Below, in pieces: positions 24,539-36,099 of a stretch of 64,000 nucleotides of DNA. Position numbers and translations under genes: made by a program. The DNA is from Arcuatula senhousia. Lineage: Eukaryota; Mollusca; Bivalvia; Mytilida; Mytilidae. The stretch covers positions 4,581,001 through 4,645,000 of the forward strand of contig OZ020309.1 of assembly GCA_963971305.1 (NCBI GenBank), in the 5' to 3' direction. The notes under the pieces were generated by a model. The model saw only the letters and a program-made list of their open reading frames with translations, did no database searches and was not told where the DNA came from. Positions within the stretch are counted from its first letter, which is position 1. Every line of letters begins with the position of its first letter.

Positions 24539-25544
24539 TAAAATATTCAACCATGACATTTGTATTTCATTTTTCCAGGTTTTTTATGCTTGTGTGTCTC
24601 GGATTTTTTTTCAATATAGTAGAGAATTCATGACTGTTTAAACATGTTAGCTTTTTTTTAGTCGATTTTACTTTGATGCAAAAATTAAACTTCATGATCA
24701 TGAATATCGAAAATGAAGAGAAGGTTAATCTGTTTTTTGTTTGTTGATAAAATGTAAAATAGCTATACTAATATACAAAATAGAAACTTCACGTTTTGGT
24801 TTATTTTGTCCTACTAAAATAAAATATTTAACAAGTTTTATCGGAAAACAAAAAATAGCAAATTTTATGCTTGGAAATAAGTATTTTTGTTTTGTTTTTA
24901 AAAACTATATTTTGTGTTTGCTTTTGAGATTTTGTTAACGAAATCAATATAAGATATAGTACGCACTTTTTGGTTTGTTTTCATGGTTGACCGTCAGACA
25001 AACAATCCATAAAAAAAACTAAAAACCACAAATGATGACACCAGAGTACTATTTACTCCTGCTTAACATAGAACTTCACTTATTGACTTATTATATCAAT
25101 TACTTCTTTGTTATGTGATTCTTGTATTTTTTCAAAATATACCTGTATTATCTGACTTGCTGCTTTCTTAAATAAAATAATGTTGACTTTTTGAATATCT
25201 CGTCTTTTCATGTAGGAAACAGCTTCATTCTTTTTCCTTGGGGTGGTTAATTTTTTACAAATAATGACTTCAATATGAAACCAGTCTAAGATAATGATCC
25301 TCCCTAGCAAACTTTCGGTAGGTACACAAGAATTAACTTGTTGTCTCTTTGTTTATCAGTGGACAGACTCCTCTTAACCAGTTTGGTGGAATTTAATAAG
25401 AAGCAAAAATGCAGGAAAGGACAATAGAATATCGTTAATCACAAAAGACAAGAACAAAATCGGTAGACAGAGAAAACCCACAAAACAAACAAAAGACACA
25501 AATAAAACAACCATAGCGCAAAACATTTTATATGTTGAATTACA
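24539..25544. other. Non-coding, one unassigned frame
   Basis: AT-rich DNA. A minus frame at 25080-25310 (76 codons, Lys/Ile-rich, with IIICKKLTTPRKKNE-like text) lacks homologs I recognise and is not supported. Confidence 0.35.
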
Positions 25545-26170
25545 AATAAAGGAAATAACAAAATTATCGAACTTTGAGGATCAATATAAATGTCCTTTGA
25601 AGAGAAAAGACAAAACATGGTAGACACACTGGAATAGTAATAGATCGCAATGGTCCTGACTTGGTACAGGCATTTTAAATGAAATGGTGGGTTTAACCAG
25701 ATTTGATGGCGCGCTAAACCCCCCTCTTCCTTTGTGATCTTAAGGACCGATAGTAACACACAACGAAGCATTGTTGTGAAAACATAATATGGATATTAAG
25801 ATGATCATCTCATTACAACAATCAGCAAACACTAATCAAAACAAACACTAACCAATACACTCAACTTAATCTTTAATTTTTCCACCAGTGGCTGATAACG
25901 AAGGAGGAATTTTTTAGCGACCGTATGCGATGTATTTTCTTGTAACCTTGGTCTAAGAGTCGGTCACGGAGACAGTAAAAAAAAATCAGAAAAATTGTAC
26001 AAGCCCTGGCGAATAAGTTGTGAAATATAAACACCATATGCAGGTGAGGTAGGTATGTTGCTTTCAAGGTTAGTGAAATTAATCATTTGAAAATTAAAGT
26101 CGTTTCTTTTATCGTAAATTTTGTACTGAGATGACCATCTTTGTCATATACAAAATGAACGTTTTATGGA
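25545..26170 (-). pseudogene. 5'-truncated PLE-B: C-terminal remnant plus tail
   Basis: In frame pieces on the minus strand, NFQM and YGVYISQLIR-like text leads into RDRLLDQGYKKIHRIRSL and FVISHWWKN, the C-terminus seen also at 54408-54713 (-) and 60340-60450 (+). It is followed by the PLE-B tail down to 25545. Several frameshifts and stops break it. Confidence 0.75.
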
Positions 26171-27283
26171 GATGTGCATCGAGAACTTTCATTGTGCTCG
26201 GATAGCATAAAAGGGAAATAGCTTTACTGAAGAAGTAGTTTTTACTCACCTTGACTGAAGTCCCTTTTGAACAATTGCCATCACTTGGCGTCAGCCATCG
26301 TTTGTCGTCTGTTAACAATTTTCAATATTATCAATACTTTCGTCTCAACAGAAATTTATGACACTTTTTATGATTGACTGCATGGTTGTGATTAATTTTT
26401 TGACCCGTTAGAAAAATGGCTGTTGTTATAAAAAATAGAAAATATGTTATGATAACAAAAAAACGGCCCATAACTCAGAAACTTTATCAGAAATCAAAGA
26501 AAAATCTAAAGAATATAATCTTTTGCTCTACAGAATCGGCAGCTCTACTAAAGTCTCCGTCTGCCGAAGATGATTCCCTACATGGTCATGGTCCCTGATA
26601 TTAAAGTAAATATCATGTTTTGTGATTATAGAAGTAAAACTATTGCAGAAAAAACAACGCTAGCTTAAATTTTCATTAATCTCTGCAAAAGTTTCCATTG
26701 GTTTTAAGTTGTCAGATGACTCCCTAAAGGTATAACAGATGAGAGAGGGACCCATATACATGCAGCCTAACGATTAGGTAAGCAATTCAGGCTCTTGGGA
26801 GCCTCTCAACTTAAGTTTAGCTAGAAATTGTGATTCAAAACATTAAAAAAATCATCTATAAGTAACGCACAATTATTTTTGAAAATACCAACATGAAAAG
26901 GTCAATTTTATTGAAGATTAGAGATATTTTATTGCTGTGGGTATTTTTTATACTTTAATACACTAATTAATATGGTATATTATCCAAGGCATTTTTTGCA
27001 ACTTCTGTGTTGACATAAATTAGTTCATTGTTAATGAAGCTTTTTACAAGCAAATATCTGCAACAGTTTTCATTCTAAAGGCCATAATCATGAACAAACG
27101 TTATGTTTTACCTTCAAATAGACATAGTTTTTATAAGGGGTCATCTTACAACTTCGACTTAATTAAGACGTTAGTTTGTGCTTTGTTATTGATTATCATT
27201 AGGGGGAAGGTTGGCGCCAAAAAACTAGTTTAACCCCGCCACATTTTAATGTGCCTGTCCTAAGCCAGGAATCTTTATCAAAG
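26171..27283. other. Non-coding; one dispersed-repeat unit
   Basis: 26600-26830 resembles one unit of the arrays at 28010-28800 and 39580-40260 (ATTGCAGAAAAAACAACG, TCTGCAAAAGTTTCCATTGG, GTCAGATGACTCCC). The rest has no supported feature. Confidence 0.45.
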
Positions 27284-27540
27284 CTTATGTTTGTATTTAG
27301 TCGAATTTTTGTTAATTGTTTTTTGTCAAGAAGAGGGTCTTTCAATGCACTTTGGGATTGGGCTTGAATCATATGTATTTTATTTTCAATCCAGGGGCCA
27401 ATTGAAAAACAGCGAGCAGCGACCGCTGGTCACATTGAAGGCTGCTGGCTGTTTTCCATTGTGGATATTTAAAATATACGTTTATAATGTAGGTTGTGTC
27501 GCGTACACTTATTCCACATCTCATTTTCTTCTATTGTATA
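27284..27540. repeat. 260-bp dispersed repeat, copy 1
   Basis: Almost identical to 44018-44275 in the same orientation (TCAAGAAGAGGGTCTTTCAA, AGCGAGCAGCGACCGCTGG, GGTTGTGTCGCGTACACTTA). The shared open frame contains ESYVFYFQSRGQLK, but there are frameshifts at the edges. It may be a MITE or a fragment of a larger element. High identity means recent copying. Confidence 0.75.
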
Positions 27541-28009
27541 GTTTTGATGCTGGAGAGGGAGAGTTGCATCATATTCTTTCTACCACTTGTACTGTTTGAT
27601 GTCCAACTACAAACAAGTCTGATCACATGGTCTATCAACAATCGAAACACAAACCCTAAGCATTAATCATGTCAAATTTTATTAAATTGTGATCAAAAGT
27701 TTCAGAGAAAAGATTTTTGTAGAATCAATAACAGGTGACAGTCGTCGGCGGACGAAAAGCGATGGCAATAGCTAACCGATATTTGTTTTACAGAAATATT
27801 TTTGAATAAATTTAACGTCACCGACGATAAGTGGTCATTTTGGATTAAACTTGAGTATTACTTTCTGGAAGGTAATGTATTACTAGCGCCATTTAACTTT
27901 AGAAAGTTTAGAAAGTTCATCAATATTGGTTGACATATCGCAGTATAATATAATTTAAATGAACTGATTCTTTCATATTTTTTTAAAAATCAATCAGGTG
28001 GTTATCAGA
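27541..28009. other. Non-coding, no supported feature
   Basis: Nothing beyond AT-rich DNA and short simple repeats. Confidence 0.3.
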
Positions 28010-28800
28010 AAGTATAAAAGATAGAGAAAATCCGAAGCAGCATTCCATCTCCAGGATTAAAAGCTGTACAAATCTCACCGTTGGGAGTTATTTCCCTCTT
28101 AATTGTCAAAATTGACCATTTTCACAGTTTTTGGACTTTATCTTGAAAACCTGAAATTCTAAAATAAATTAGCATTTAAAGATAGTAAAGCTCATTTAGA
28201 TCAACAAAAATGAATCCAGGGTCAAATTGTCAGATCAACCGTTCTAGAGTTTTTACCCTTTAACTGTTTTTTTCTATGAATGTTAAAGTTCTGGTTTTAA
28301 AAAATCTTCTTTTCTGACACTACTGCAGGGATTGCTTTGAAATTTTGTACACTTTATTTTTAGGATGTCCTGTACCAAGTTTGTGAAATTTATTCACGCC
28401 GACCAACCAACATGGCCATCGTTGCTATAAATAGAACAGGGGGGTCAGACCGTTGTTTTTAGCTTATAGCTCAAAAGGTATAATAGATAGAGAAAATTAA
28501 AAGCAACCATCCATCTTTAGCTTCAAATGCTCTACAAAACTCTTCATTGAGGCAAAGTTGTGGGACAATTCCTTGTAGCCGTTATTTCCCCTTAATCATC
28601 AAAATTGAGCATTTTCACTGTTTTTGGACTTTATCTTGAAAACTGCAAGTGCTAAAGAAAAAGTGAGCATTGCAGAATTGTGAAGCTCATTGAGATTTAC
28701 AAAAATGAATTCAGGGTTAAAATTGTCAGATGGACCCTTGTAGGGGTTATGGTTTTTTTAAAGTGAAAAATATTGTTTTTCGTGTATTATATTTTAGTAT
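28010..28800. repeat. Degenerate tandem array (about 180-bp or larger units)
   Basis: At least two long units share GATAGAGAAAAT, GCTCTACAAA or GCTGTACAAA, ATTTTCACTGTTTTTGGACT-like and TTATCTTGAAAA text. The family also occurs at 39580-40260, 40690-40850, 26600-26830 and 2700-2880. Confidence 0.6.
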
Positions 28801-29039
28801 GTACCTGAAAATTCAAGCTTTTTCTTTAGAAATTGCGGAAAAATAAAATGCGTTTTAACAACAATACTTACATGATTAAATCACGTTTCATATGTGGAAT
28901 AAAGACGTAACTCACTGTGCAATATTTCTACCAAAAATCATTTTTTCATTTATAACCACACATAAAAAGCCATGTATTTACTCCTGTATTGTATCTTCCC
29001 TTCACAGGCGATGACCTTACACACGTACCTATTTGGTAC

Positions 29040-29330
29040 CTTGCTACCTGTACTGAGATGCTCACCTTAGCATCCCTGATATGTCATCACAAACCTGTTG
29101 TGTTTTGTGTAACTACCGGACCCCAAAATCGCAATGGAAGAAGGAGGTTTGGCGCGCCTTAAAACCTGGTTTAGCCCACCATTTCTTTTGAAATGCCTAT
29201 GCCAAGTCAGGACCATTGCGGTCTTCAATTTTCCGGTATGTCTTCCTTGTTTTGTTTCGTCTTATGGACATTTGAGATTGATTCTCCAAGTTCGGTTATT
29301 TAATCATTACCTTTATTTCCTAAACTTCGA
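29040..29330 (+). mobile_element. PLE-B 3' tail
   Basis: It begins near CTGTACTGAGATG, as in other copies just after the coding end, then TTTGGCGCGCC, AAACCTGGTTTAGCCC and GACCATTGCGGTC. It is fully non-coding. Confidence 0.8.
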
Positions 29331-30279
29331 GATGATGGAATATTGGCACATCGTTTATTACATTATACTATGATAATTAAACAATATTCTGGTACATCTC
29401 TCAGTTGGATAGAAATTTGAATACAGAGCACTAAAAATGTATTAATTATGACTACTGATGATAAAATTTCCTTTGAATTTGAAACATTCATTATTATTCT
29501 GAATTTACAAATAGGTTTTGACGATTTTTCAATCTGTGTATTACCATTAGTAAAACAATTAGAATTGTTGAAATCAAAACATCTTCTATTTAGGCATTTA
29601 ATATTTATAAGGATAGACTAAAATGGTACCTTGGCATATCTTCATCTATAACTGTTTGGAGTTTGTTACAGATGTTGCTAAACAAATTATACAAAAGACA
29701 TTGTCCTACAAACGTACGATTGTATTGTTCATAAAAGTGTTCACACTGAATACTTTATAGACTGATTTGTATATATTTCAAATAAGTGCAGAAATTATGC
29801 TTACAATATTCTTTTAAATGATATTTATTCGATGACAAATATATTTTATATCGCATGTGTTGTAATATTCAATTACACAATATTTTCATGATGCAATTTT
29901 TGTAAAAAGGAGGGTCTATCAACATGCTCATTGAAAGATTAGAATTCACAGTGTTTTGTTCTTTGATATGAAATAATATGCACAAAAAGGTTAAAACATA
30001 TTAATTAAGATAGCAGCAGTAAATATAACATTTTTAAATGGTTGTATTCTATATTTGTGCAAAATACAAATTTAGAGTGCATCTCTTAACATAGTTTTGA
30101 AATCATTTTAAGCATTTGATATCATTTTGAAGAATACTATATGCATCTTTTCTGTATTGATATTTTAGCTCAAATATATAAACAAGGTTGTATTAAGGCT
30201 CGATTATCTTCCCATTAATGTAATTGTCTGAATAATCATCGATTGTTTTGATCAATAAATTATTTATGGTCATTAAACG
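29331..30279. other. Non-coding, no supported feature
   Basis: AT-rich unique-looking DNA without frames. Confidence 0.35.
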
Positions 30280-30590
30280 CAAACATAAATAGCAATTAAA
30301 TGTAATAACAAAACTACCGAACTTGAATGATCAATCTCATAGTCCAGAGAAAATGACAAAAACGAATCAGTCATACCGGATAATTGGTGGATCGCAATGG
30401 TCCTGACTTGGTACATGCATTTCAAACGAAATGATGGTTTGAACCAAGTTTTATGGCGCCAAACCTCCCTCTTCCATTGCGATTTTAGGATCCGGTAATG
30501 ACCATAGAACGCAACATAGTTGTGAGACACAATAGGGATATTGAGGTGATCATCTCAGTATAGCAGACCAGTCAAACACTAATTAAAACA
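30280..30590 (-). mobile_element. PLE-B 3' tail
   Basis: The reverse complement gives the full tail, including the AGTCAGGACCATTGCGATC hallmark and the GGTTTGGCGCC partner. It belongs to the same subfamily as 33025-33175, 50210-50395, 51165-51275 and 54050 on, sharing TACCGAACTTGAATGATCAA and CAGTCATACCGG. Confidence 0.8.
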
Positions 30591-31841
30591 ATTAATCAAC
30601 AAATCTTTTAAATATGACTACATGGTAAAAAATAGCAAAAAAAATGCCATGAAAACAAAGCGTTTAAAAGTGCTCCAATATCGGTACCTGTTAAAAAATT
30701 ATATATGCATATTGTTCACCATATTTCTATTTCTATCGTAATTAATACACAACACCTTATGAAATTGCATTCCCTCTCATTGTAAAAAAGACAGCAATAT
30801 GAAACCAATACTTTAATTTTTTTTGTCAAAATGAGTATATCCAAAATGGCGCATGTTTTACCCTGTTTGTCTGGTATAATCAGTAAATTTGAAAGTTTAG
30901 ATGTTAAAGGATGCCAAACGACCGAAAACTGCTGTTCCCCAAAGAAGAAATGCATAATGCTTAATTTGACGGTTGCCTGATATACTCATATAATTGTTGT
31001 CTTTTATCAATATAATAAAATTAACAGTAAAATGTAAACTTTTTAAAATTTCAGAAAATGAATCTAAGCACTTGAATGCCACTTAATGCTTTTTTGCTTC
31101 CAAATTACGTTTTTACTTAAGTTTGACATACAGGTGAAAGATATAAAAAATAGACTTAAAGAAAAGGATATGCCTTTTCAATATTATTTTACCTGACATG
31201 CCAATCAGATAACCTGAATAACATTTTTTTCTGAAAGCTTACAGTTATGTTCCGTGTTTTCCTTGGGAAACTATACACTGAAAAAAAAAACAACACCAGC
31301 GATGGAAAACTTACAAATGTATAACGCTTGTGTCTTCAAAAACTCTTCAAATGCATGAAACACAAGGAACGTACCACTTTATTTCATTTCCTTTTGCTTC
31401 AAGATTTGAAAGCAAATATCTCTTAAAGTTGTTGTCGGGTTGATATGAGATTTCTGCACAGTATTTTTGCAGTCCATAACATCAATATCTGCATTTTAAA
31501 AACAAATCAGCTTTTTCAGTTTTGAATTTCTAAAATAATGGGGGTTTAACCCGAAAATGAAGAAAATCACAAATTTTGAGAAGTCTTGATCTGTGTCTAA
31601 ATATCTAAATATGTGAAAACATACTTTGTCAGACTTTTCGGAAACACACATGTTTGCTGTTGTTTTTTTCGACTTCTGTATCAAATTGTCCTATTGTCTG
31701 TGTCACTTTTTGAATTAACGGTTGGTGTTGTATTGTATTAAGTCTACTCTAGCATGACAAATTATATTTTTCAAAAAGTATCGAAGAATTCTGATAGAAA
31801 AGTAGTTGTGTGATACTTGTGTTGCCGAGTATACATATTCG
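30591..31841. other. Non-coding, no supported feature
   Basis: AT-rich; small minus frames (30716-30955, 30897-31082, 31496-31684) have no recognisable domain and no flanking splice or repeat context. Confidence 0.35.
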
Positions 31842-32100
31842 GATATGACACACTAAATTGAAAATTAGCAACATGACGGGTGCGCTATTGCAGGCAGGAA
31901 CCGCTTAGTCTTCCAGAGCTCATGAGTTCGCTCTTGTCACGATTTGAGTTCGCGTTGTTGATTTCAGTTCGGTTGATTTTGTGTTTTGTGTTTTTTCGTG
32001 TGGTTTTTGTTCATGTTTACCGGTTTCGTAGTTGCCCTTTCGGACATTTGACACTTGAGTTCCCGATTGGTCCCTCTTTGCTTTTTCCGTTAACAGGAAG
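31842..32100 (+). mobile_element. PLE-A 3' tail
   Basis: It starts at GACACACTAAATTG, corresponding to the sequence just after the PLE-A stop codon, and continues through GACGGGTGCGCTATTGC, GAGTTCGCGTTGTTGATT and GCCCTTTCGGACATTTGAC. Confidence 0.75.
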
Positions 32101-32216
32101 TTGAGGAACGACTATAAAATCGTGTAACAACATACAGCACTATACGACACAGGTCAGTACATTCCAATATGAAAAGACTGTTGCGTGAAGTTGCTCAAAG
32201 TGTTATGTTAGTTTTG

Positions 32217-32420
32217 TGACGTGCAGAATGACGCAGGACGCCGCTAAACAATGGATAGTACCAAAGCAAAATTACTTCTTTATCTCGTTTTGCTACGCAC
32301 GCATATTAGGGATTTCTCAACAAGACACGAACGAAAGGTCTCGTAGATCTACGTCTCGACAAAAGACTAAAACGGGGAGCCATTATTTTATGAAACATTA
32401 TAACGCAATGCAGAGTTGAC
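32217..32420 (+). pseudogene. Fragment related to the small gene at 34727-34921
   Basis: TTTCTCAACAAGACACGAA at about 32311 matches the minus-strand sequence coding for FSTRHKRTK at 34727-34921. In the homologous frame it reads DFSTRHER and then stops, so this copy is truncated or decayed. The other frame here is open for 67 codons but does not preserve the shared peptide. Confidence 0.35.
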
Positions 32421-33024
32421 CAATAATAAACACAAAGTGTTATTAGGCCGTTAAACTGTTTTGAAGATAGAAAGCCTTGAAATGATCTACCAATAGTTCA
32501 CGAGTCCGGGTGCGACCCATTTCAATTTACACAAACTACATTTAGTACAGTGTACATATAGTTCCTTTCAGCACGGCGGTCCATTTTTCTACGTACGTTT
32601 AATATGCTACCGTGTGATTTTCACTATACAAATGAAAAAAGAAAAGAAAAAAAACTGTTACAAAAGTTGCCTCGCCACAGCCATGTATAATATCAAATTA
32701 GTTATAAAACAAAACAAAAACAATGATTTTCTATCTTTGTGTACACGCTTGCAGCACTATATGGGATAAATGGAGGTGATGACAAAGACAGAATGATAAA
32801 ATGAGCATGAGATTTGAAATAATCCAGGTCCTTCATGGTACGATTTTTACAAACAGCTGTACATGTTAAAATGTGTTTCAAGATCACACATAACTTGCCC
32901 TATTTTTTTTATGCACAAATATCAACTGTTTTTCTTAATTCAAAATTTCATCGCACGAGTATAGAATACTCTACCTTAATATATCTATGACAAATGGAAG
33001 GAATGTGCTTGGTCTATATTTATT
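32421..33024. other. Non-coding, no supported feature
   Basis: No frame, repeat or RNA gene recognised. Confidence 0.3.
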
Positions 33025-33175
33025 AAATAAAGGTAATAACAAAACTACCGAACTTGAATGATCAATCTCATAGTCCAGAGAAAATGACAAAAACGAATCA
33101 GTCATACCGGATAATTGGTGGATCGCAATGGTCCTGACTTGGTACAGGCATTTCAAACGAAATGGTGGGGTAAAT
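33025..33175 (-). mobile_element. PLE-B 3' tail, 5'-truncated
   Basis: Almost identical to the tail at 30280-30500 up to the CATTTCGTTTGAAATGCC region, where it stops. Confidence 0.8.
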
Positions 33176-33823
33176 AACAGCTCCTATCTTTTCATGATTA
33201 GTGATAGATGTGAAAATAAGAATTCTTTAGAAAGGGCTTCAAAATCTGGACAGCTAGATAAAACGTCAAGTGCTATTCTATCTGATGGCTGTTAATGTAT
33301 TTTGTATACATTATTTGTTTGATGTACGTTTCCTCCTAGTCTAATTTTTATAGCATTTTCGGAATTATTGTTCGGCATGATAAAGGATGGGTTGCGATAA
33401 GGCCCTATTTTGGCCCATTTATAGGCGAAAAATAAAAAGTTTTTCAAAGTATCTTACTTTATATCTTTTATTTTGTAGCAAAATGATTGTCCTGTTGTAA
33501 AAGACTACTTTAAAATACGTTTGCAAGAACAGAGCTTCGAAAAAAGGGTTCAAAATTGACCCATTTTGAATGAAAACTTCATCTTGATTTAAAGAAAATT
33601 TCAAGGTAGGGCTTCAATAAATTCAAATTTTGTGCTAAAATACCTGAAGCCAGTGTTAAAGATTTTAAAGAAGGTTCATATATGCATCACTTTAAACAAC
33701 AATTTTAAAATTAAAATGACCGTTAATCTCAACCAAAACGAAGAAAACGGAGAGATTTCGCTCATTTCTTAACAACTGACAACAAGTTCAAAAATAATAG
33801 TCTTCTTAAATTTTCAGTATGTT

Positions 33824-33914
33824 TTGCACGCGGAACCAGCTTTAAACTTTCATAAAATACATATTTTAGTAATACGAGATTTTGAATAAAATATGGAGCT
33901 GGTTCCGCGTGCAA
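33824..33914. repeat. 91-bp hairpin with 18-bp perfect arms
   Basis: Arms TTGCACGCGGAACCAGCT (33824-33841) and its inverse (33897-33914) flank a 55-bp AT-rich loop. The GC-rich arms stand out from the surroundings. It could be a tiny MITE, but no target duplication was found. The preceding 33176-33823 shows no supported feature. Confidence 0.7.
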
Positions 33915-34035
33915 GGTTATACTTCCGGGAAGGATACATATTACTCATTTGTGCAACTTTCCCATAAGCACAATGTTAAAATCTTTTGTGGTGGTTCACT
34001 TCAAGCACCATTTACTAAAAAATAAGATTATACAA

Positions 34036-34170
34036 TTATCACCCTAGTTGGTGTGTGACCCGGTGGTTTCTTTCCCCGAGAAAGTAAGGTCACCCGAGGG
34101 CTTGCCCCGAGGGTGACCTTACTTCTCGAGGGGAAAGAAATGCCGGGTCACATATCAATTAGGGTGATAA
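34036..34170. repeat. 135-bp near-perfect palindrome
   Basis: From TTATCACCCTA to TAGGGTGATAA, meeting around a short CTTGCC centre, with GGTCACCCGAGGG against its inverse next to the loop. The same terminal text (CACCAACTAGGGTGATAA) ends the block near 11525-11545 and 47075-47092. The other end of that block (ATTGTGATTCGC) recurs inverted at 34410-34425. This is therefore a rearranged member of a family with those ends. Confidence 0.7.
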
Positions 34171-34726
34171 CTGTTATATTATATCGAATATTTAAATGAA
34201 ACTAATTCAATATTAAATTCTGAAACGTATTTCGGACATTTTTACCGTTTCCTTTGAAAAAAATACAGCCCATGCAATGTTGAAGTAAAAAACACGGGGT
34301 TCACGTGCGAAATCTCACCGAGAGGGTGACCTTACCATGCGACCCAACGATTACAGGTTGACCCAGCGAAATATCACATGTCAAGTGACCACGTCTAAGC
34401 GAATCACAATAAAGATTTTTATATGAGTATATAATATAAGCTTTTCAACTACAGACGTTTATTTAAAAAAAAAATATTAACCTTTCCAACAAGACATTTT
34501 GTGATATTATTTCTTTAATTTTATTTTTGACATTTGATGTTGCCAGTTTCAAAGGGAGATTGATCAAATCGTAAAAAAATCCAACGTATCTTTACAAAAC
34601 TTTACCTATCTGTACAAAGTACAAATTACTGGTTTAATATATTTTTGACATACAAAGCACGACACAATGTTTATGGTTACCATCAAATCTTTAATATGAA
34701 AAGCACGATCCCCAGAAACAGTTTTG

Positions 34727-34921
34727 CTAGCCGTATCTTTGTGTTTTTGTATACTTTAATGATGTATCCCCATTATTACTTTCGTAGAGTTTCGTTCGTT
34801 TGTGTCTTGTTGAGAAACCTCTAATAGTAGGAACATTGCTTTTTACTTTATTACATTTTTTTATAAATTTATATCCAATAAAAGCGAGCATCGCAGATGC
34901 GAGCCCTACGGTATTATGCAT
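34727..34921 (-). CDS. Putative small protein or terminal exon, unknown function
   Basis: A 64-codon frame from ATG at 34919-34921 to TAG at 34727. It starts MHNTVGLASAMLAFIGYKF, a short hydrophobic segment followed by a basic stretch (IKKCNKVKS, STRHKRTK). The frame is also open upstream past a good acceptor (TTTTCTTGTCAG). Part of it recurs at 32305-32350 on the other strand. It may belong with the candidate first exon at 35351-35418, but the phases of the two pieces do not fit directly, so an intermediate exon or a different pairing is needed. No family recognised. Confidence 0.3.
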   Translation of the reverse strand: MHNTVGLASAMLAFIGYKFIKKCNKVKSNVPTIRGFSTRHKRTKLYESNNGDTSLKYTKTQRYG

Positions 34922-35350
34922 GTTTTGAGATGTTCCAGAAATATACTGACAAGAAAACCGGAACAGGTTTACTTTTACGGAATGAATAAAATAATAGGCA
35001 CGGAGCAAGTAAAACAATCAACCCTCTGGGCTTATAAAAAATACATCATAATCTGTTATGCAATAATATGAAAATTGAAATTTAAAAACAGTGATAAAAC
35101 CCTCATTCATCCACTTGTTTATTTTTACACTCAGATTTTTATCTAAACACCATTCGGTCTTTTCCGCTGAAAAACGATTTCCCGGAAATTACCGAGCTAG
35201 CTTTTGGCAACATCGTCCCATTGACTAGTCAAACCAAATGCATGATACTGACCAAGCTTTGTTAAATTCTAAGTAAGATAAAATAAGATAAAGAAATACA
35301 TAAATTTACTGAATAAAACCTACTCATAATAATAAGTAAAAGGTTCTTAC

Positions 35351-35418
35351 CTGAAAATGATAGAAGAGTCCCATCCTGTCAGTGGGGTTTCATCGTCACT
35401 TTCCTCAATCACCCGCAT
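35351..35418 (-). CDS. Candidate first coding exon of an unrecognised gene
   Basis: On the minus strand, ATG (35416-35418) opens 22 codons plus two bases and ends at TTTTCAG before donor GTAAGA. The peptide is acidic and protein-like (ESDDETPLTGWDSS). It lies about 160 bp downstream of a CRE-containing module. It is below normal ORF size. No homolog recognised; conservation to the copy at 2060-2150 concerns the promoter more than the peptide. Confidence 0.35.
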
Positions 35419-35439
35419 GATATTTTTACTTTACCGTTT

Positions 35440-35700
35440 TTTCCGCCAGGTTTCTTAATGTACCCTCTGTTACCAATGCTTCAAATAAAACACTGATACT
35501 CAGAAAATCTCACAAAACCTGACAGAATCTGAATGTTGTTTTGGTCTGCTGAAGAAGCGCGAAATACTCTGACAAGGAAGTGACGTCACGTAATCCATAA
35601 AATGGATAATTTCGTCCCCGCTTAATGTCGTCCCAGAATGTTACAGGATTTATTATTTGCACAAATAATTGAATCTTTAATAAGTCGTTATCGTTCCCAG
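35440..35700 (-). promoter_or_regulatory. CRE-containing promoter-like module (copy 2)
   Basis: It contains the palindrome TGACGTCA (35581-35588) and shares CGTCCCCGCTTA and CAAATAATT-like text with 2230-2400. A CRE palindrome 150-200 bp before a start codon is typical of metazoan promoters, but function is inferred only. Confidence 0.4.
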
Positions 35701-36099
35701 ATATTCTAACAACAACTTTCTCAAGTGCATATGATTTGGGTTGGGTGGGGTCAGACTTTGCTACTATCTAATTTCTTTTTTAAAAGTTCCCTCTTTACGT
35801 TAAACTTAGCCGGTCGAGCACATGGATTTATTTTTAAAAGGTATATAGATTTTCGATGCTCGCTAAAAGGCAGAGCCTTAATCATATTAAACTGGTTATA
35901 TCCGATTATTATGAATTGTAATATCCAATCACTTATTTATTGGTTATATCAAATCTGGTCTGCTTTGAGTGAACCAGACCTAATATTAAGTTCTGGTCTG
36001 GTTTACTAGCGGACTTCGGGTGGACCAGACCTGCGTAGTTCGAATCCGCTTTTTATTTCTACATAACTGAACTTAAGTTTTGGACTGACACAAGCCTTA
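35701..36099. other. Non-coding; short palindrome and B-box-like motif
   Basis: An AACCAGAC/GTCTGGTT inverted pair lies at about 35973-35998, and GTTCGAATCC near 36037 resembles an RNA polymerase III B box followed by a T-run. No tRNA cloverleaf can be closed. Confidence 0.35.

Noticed and set aside
25080..25310. 76-codon Lys/Ile-rich minus-strand frame as a gene
   Set aside because: No recognisable motif, repeat relation or splice context; such frames are expected by chance in AT-rich DNA.
35978..36055. tRNA gene suggested by GTTCGAATCC and a following T-run
   Set aside because: Neither the T-stem nor the acceptor stem pairs, and no proper A box is present at the right distance.
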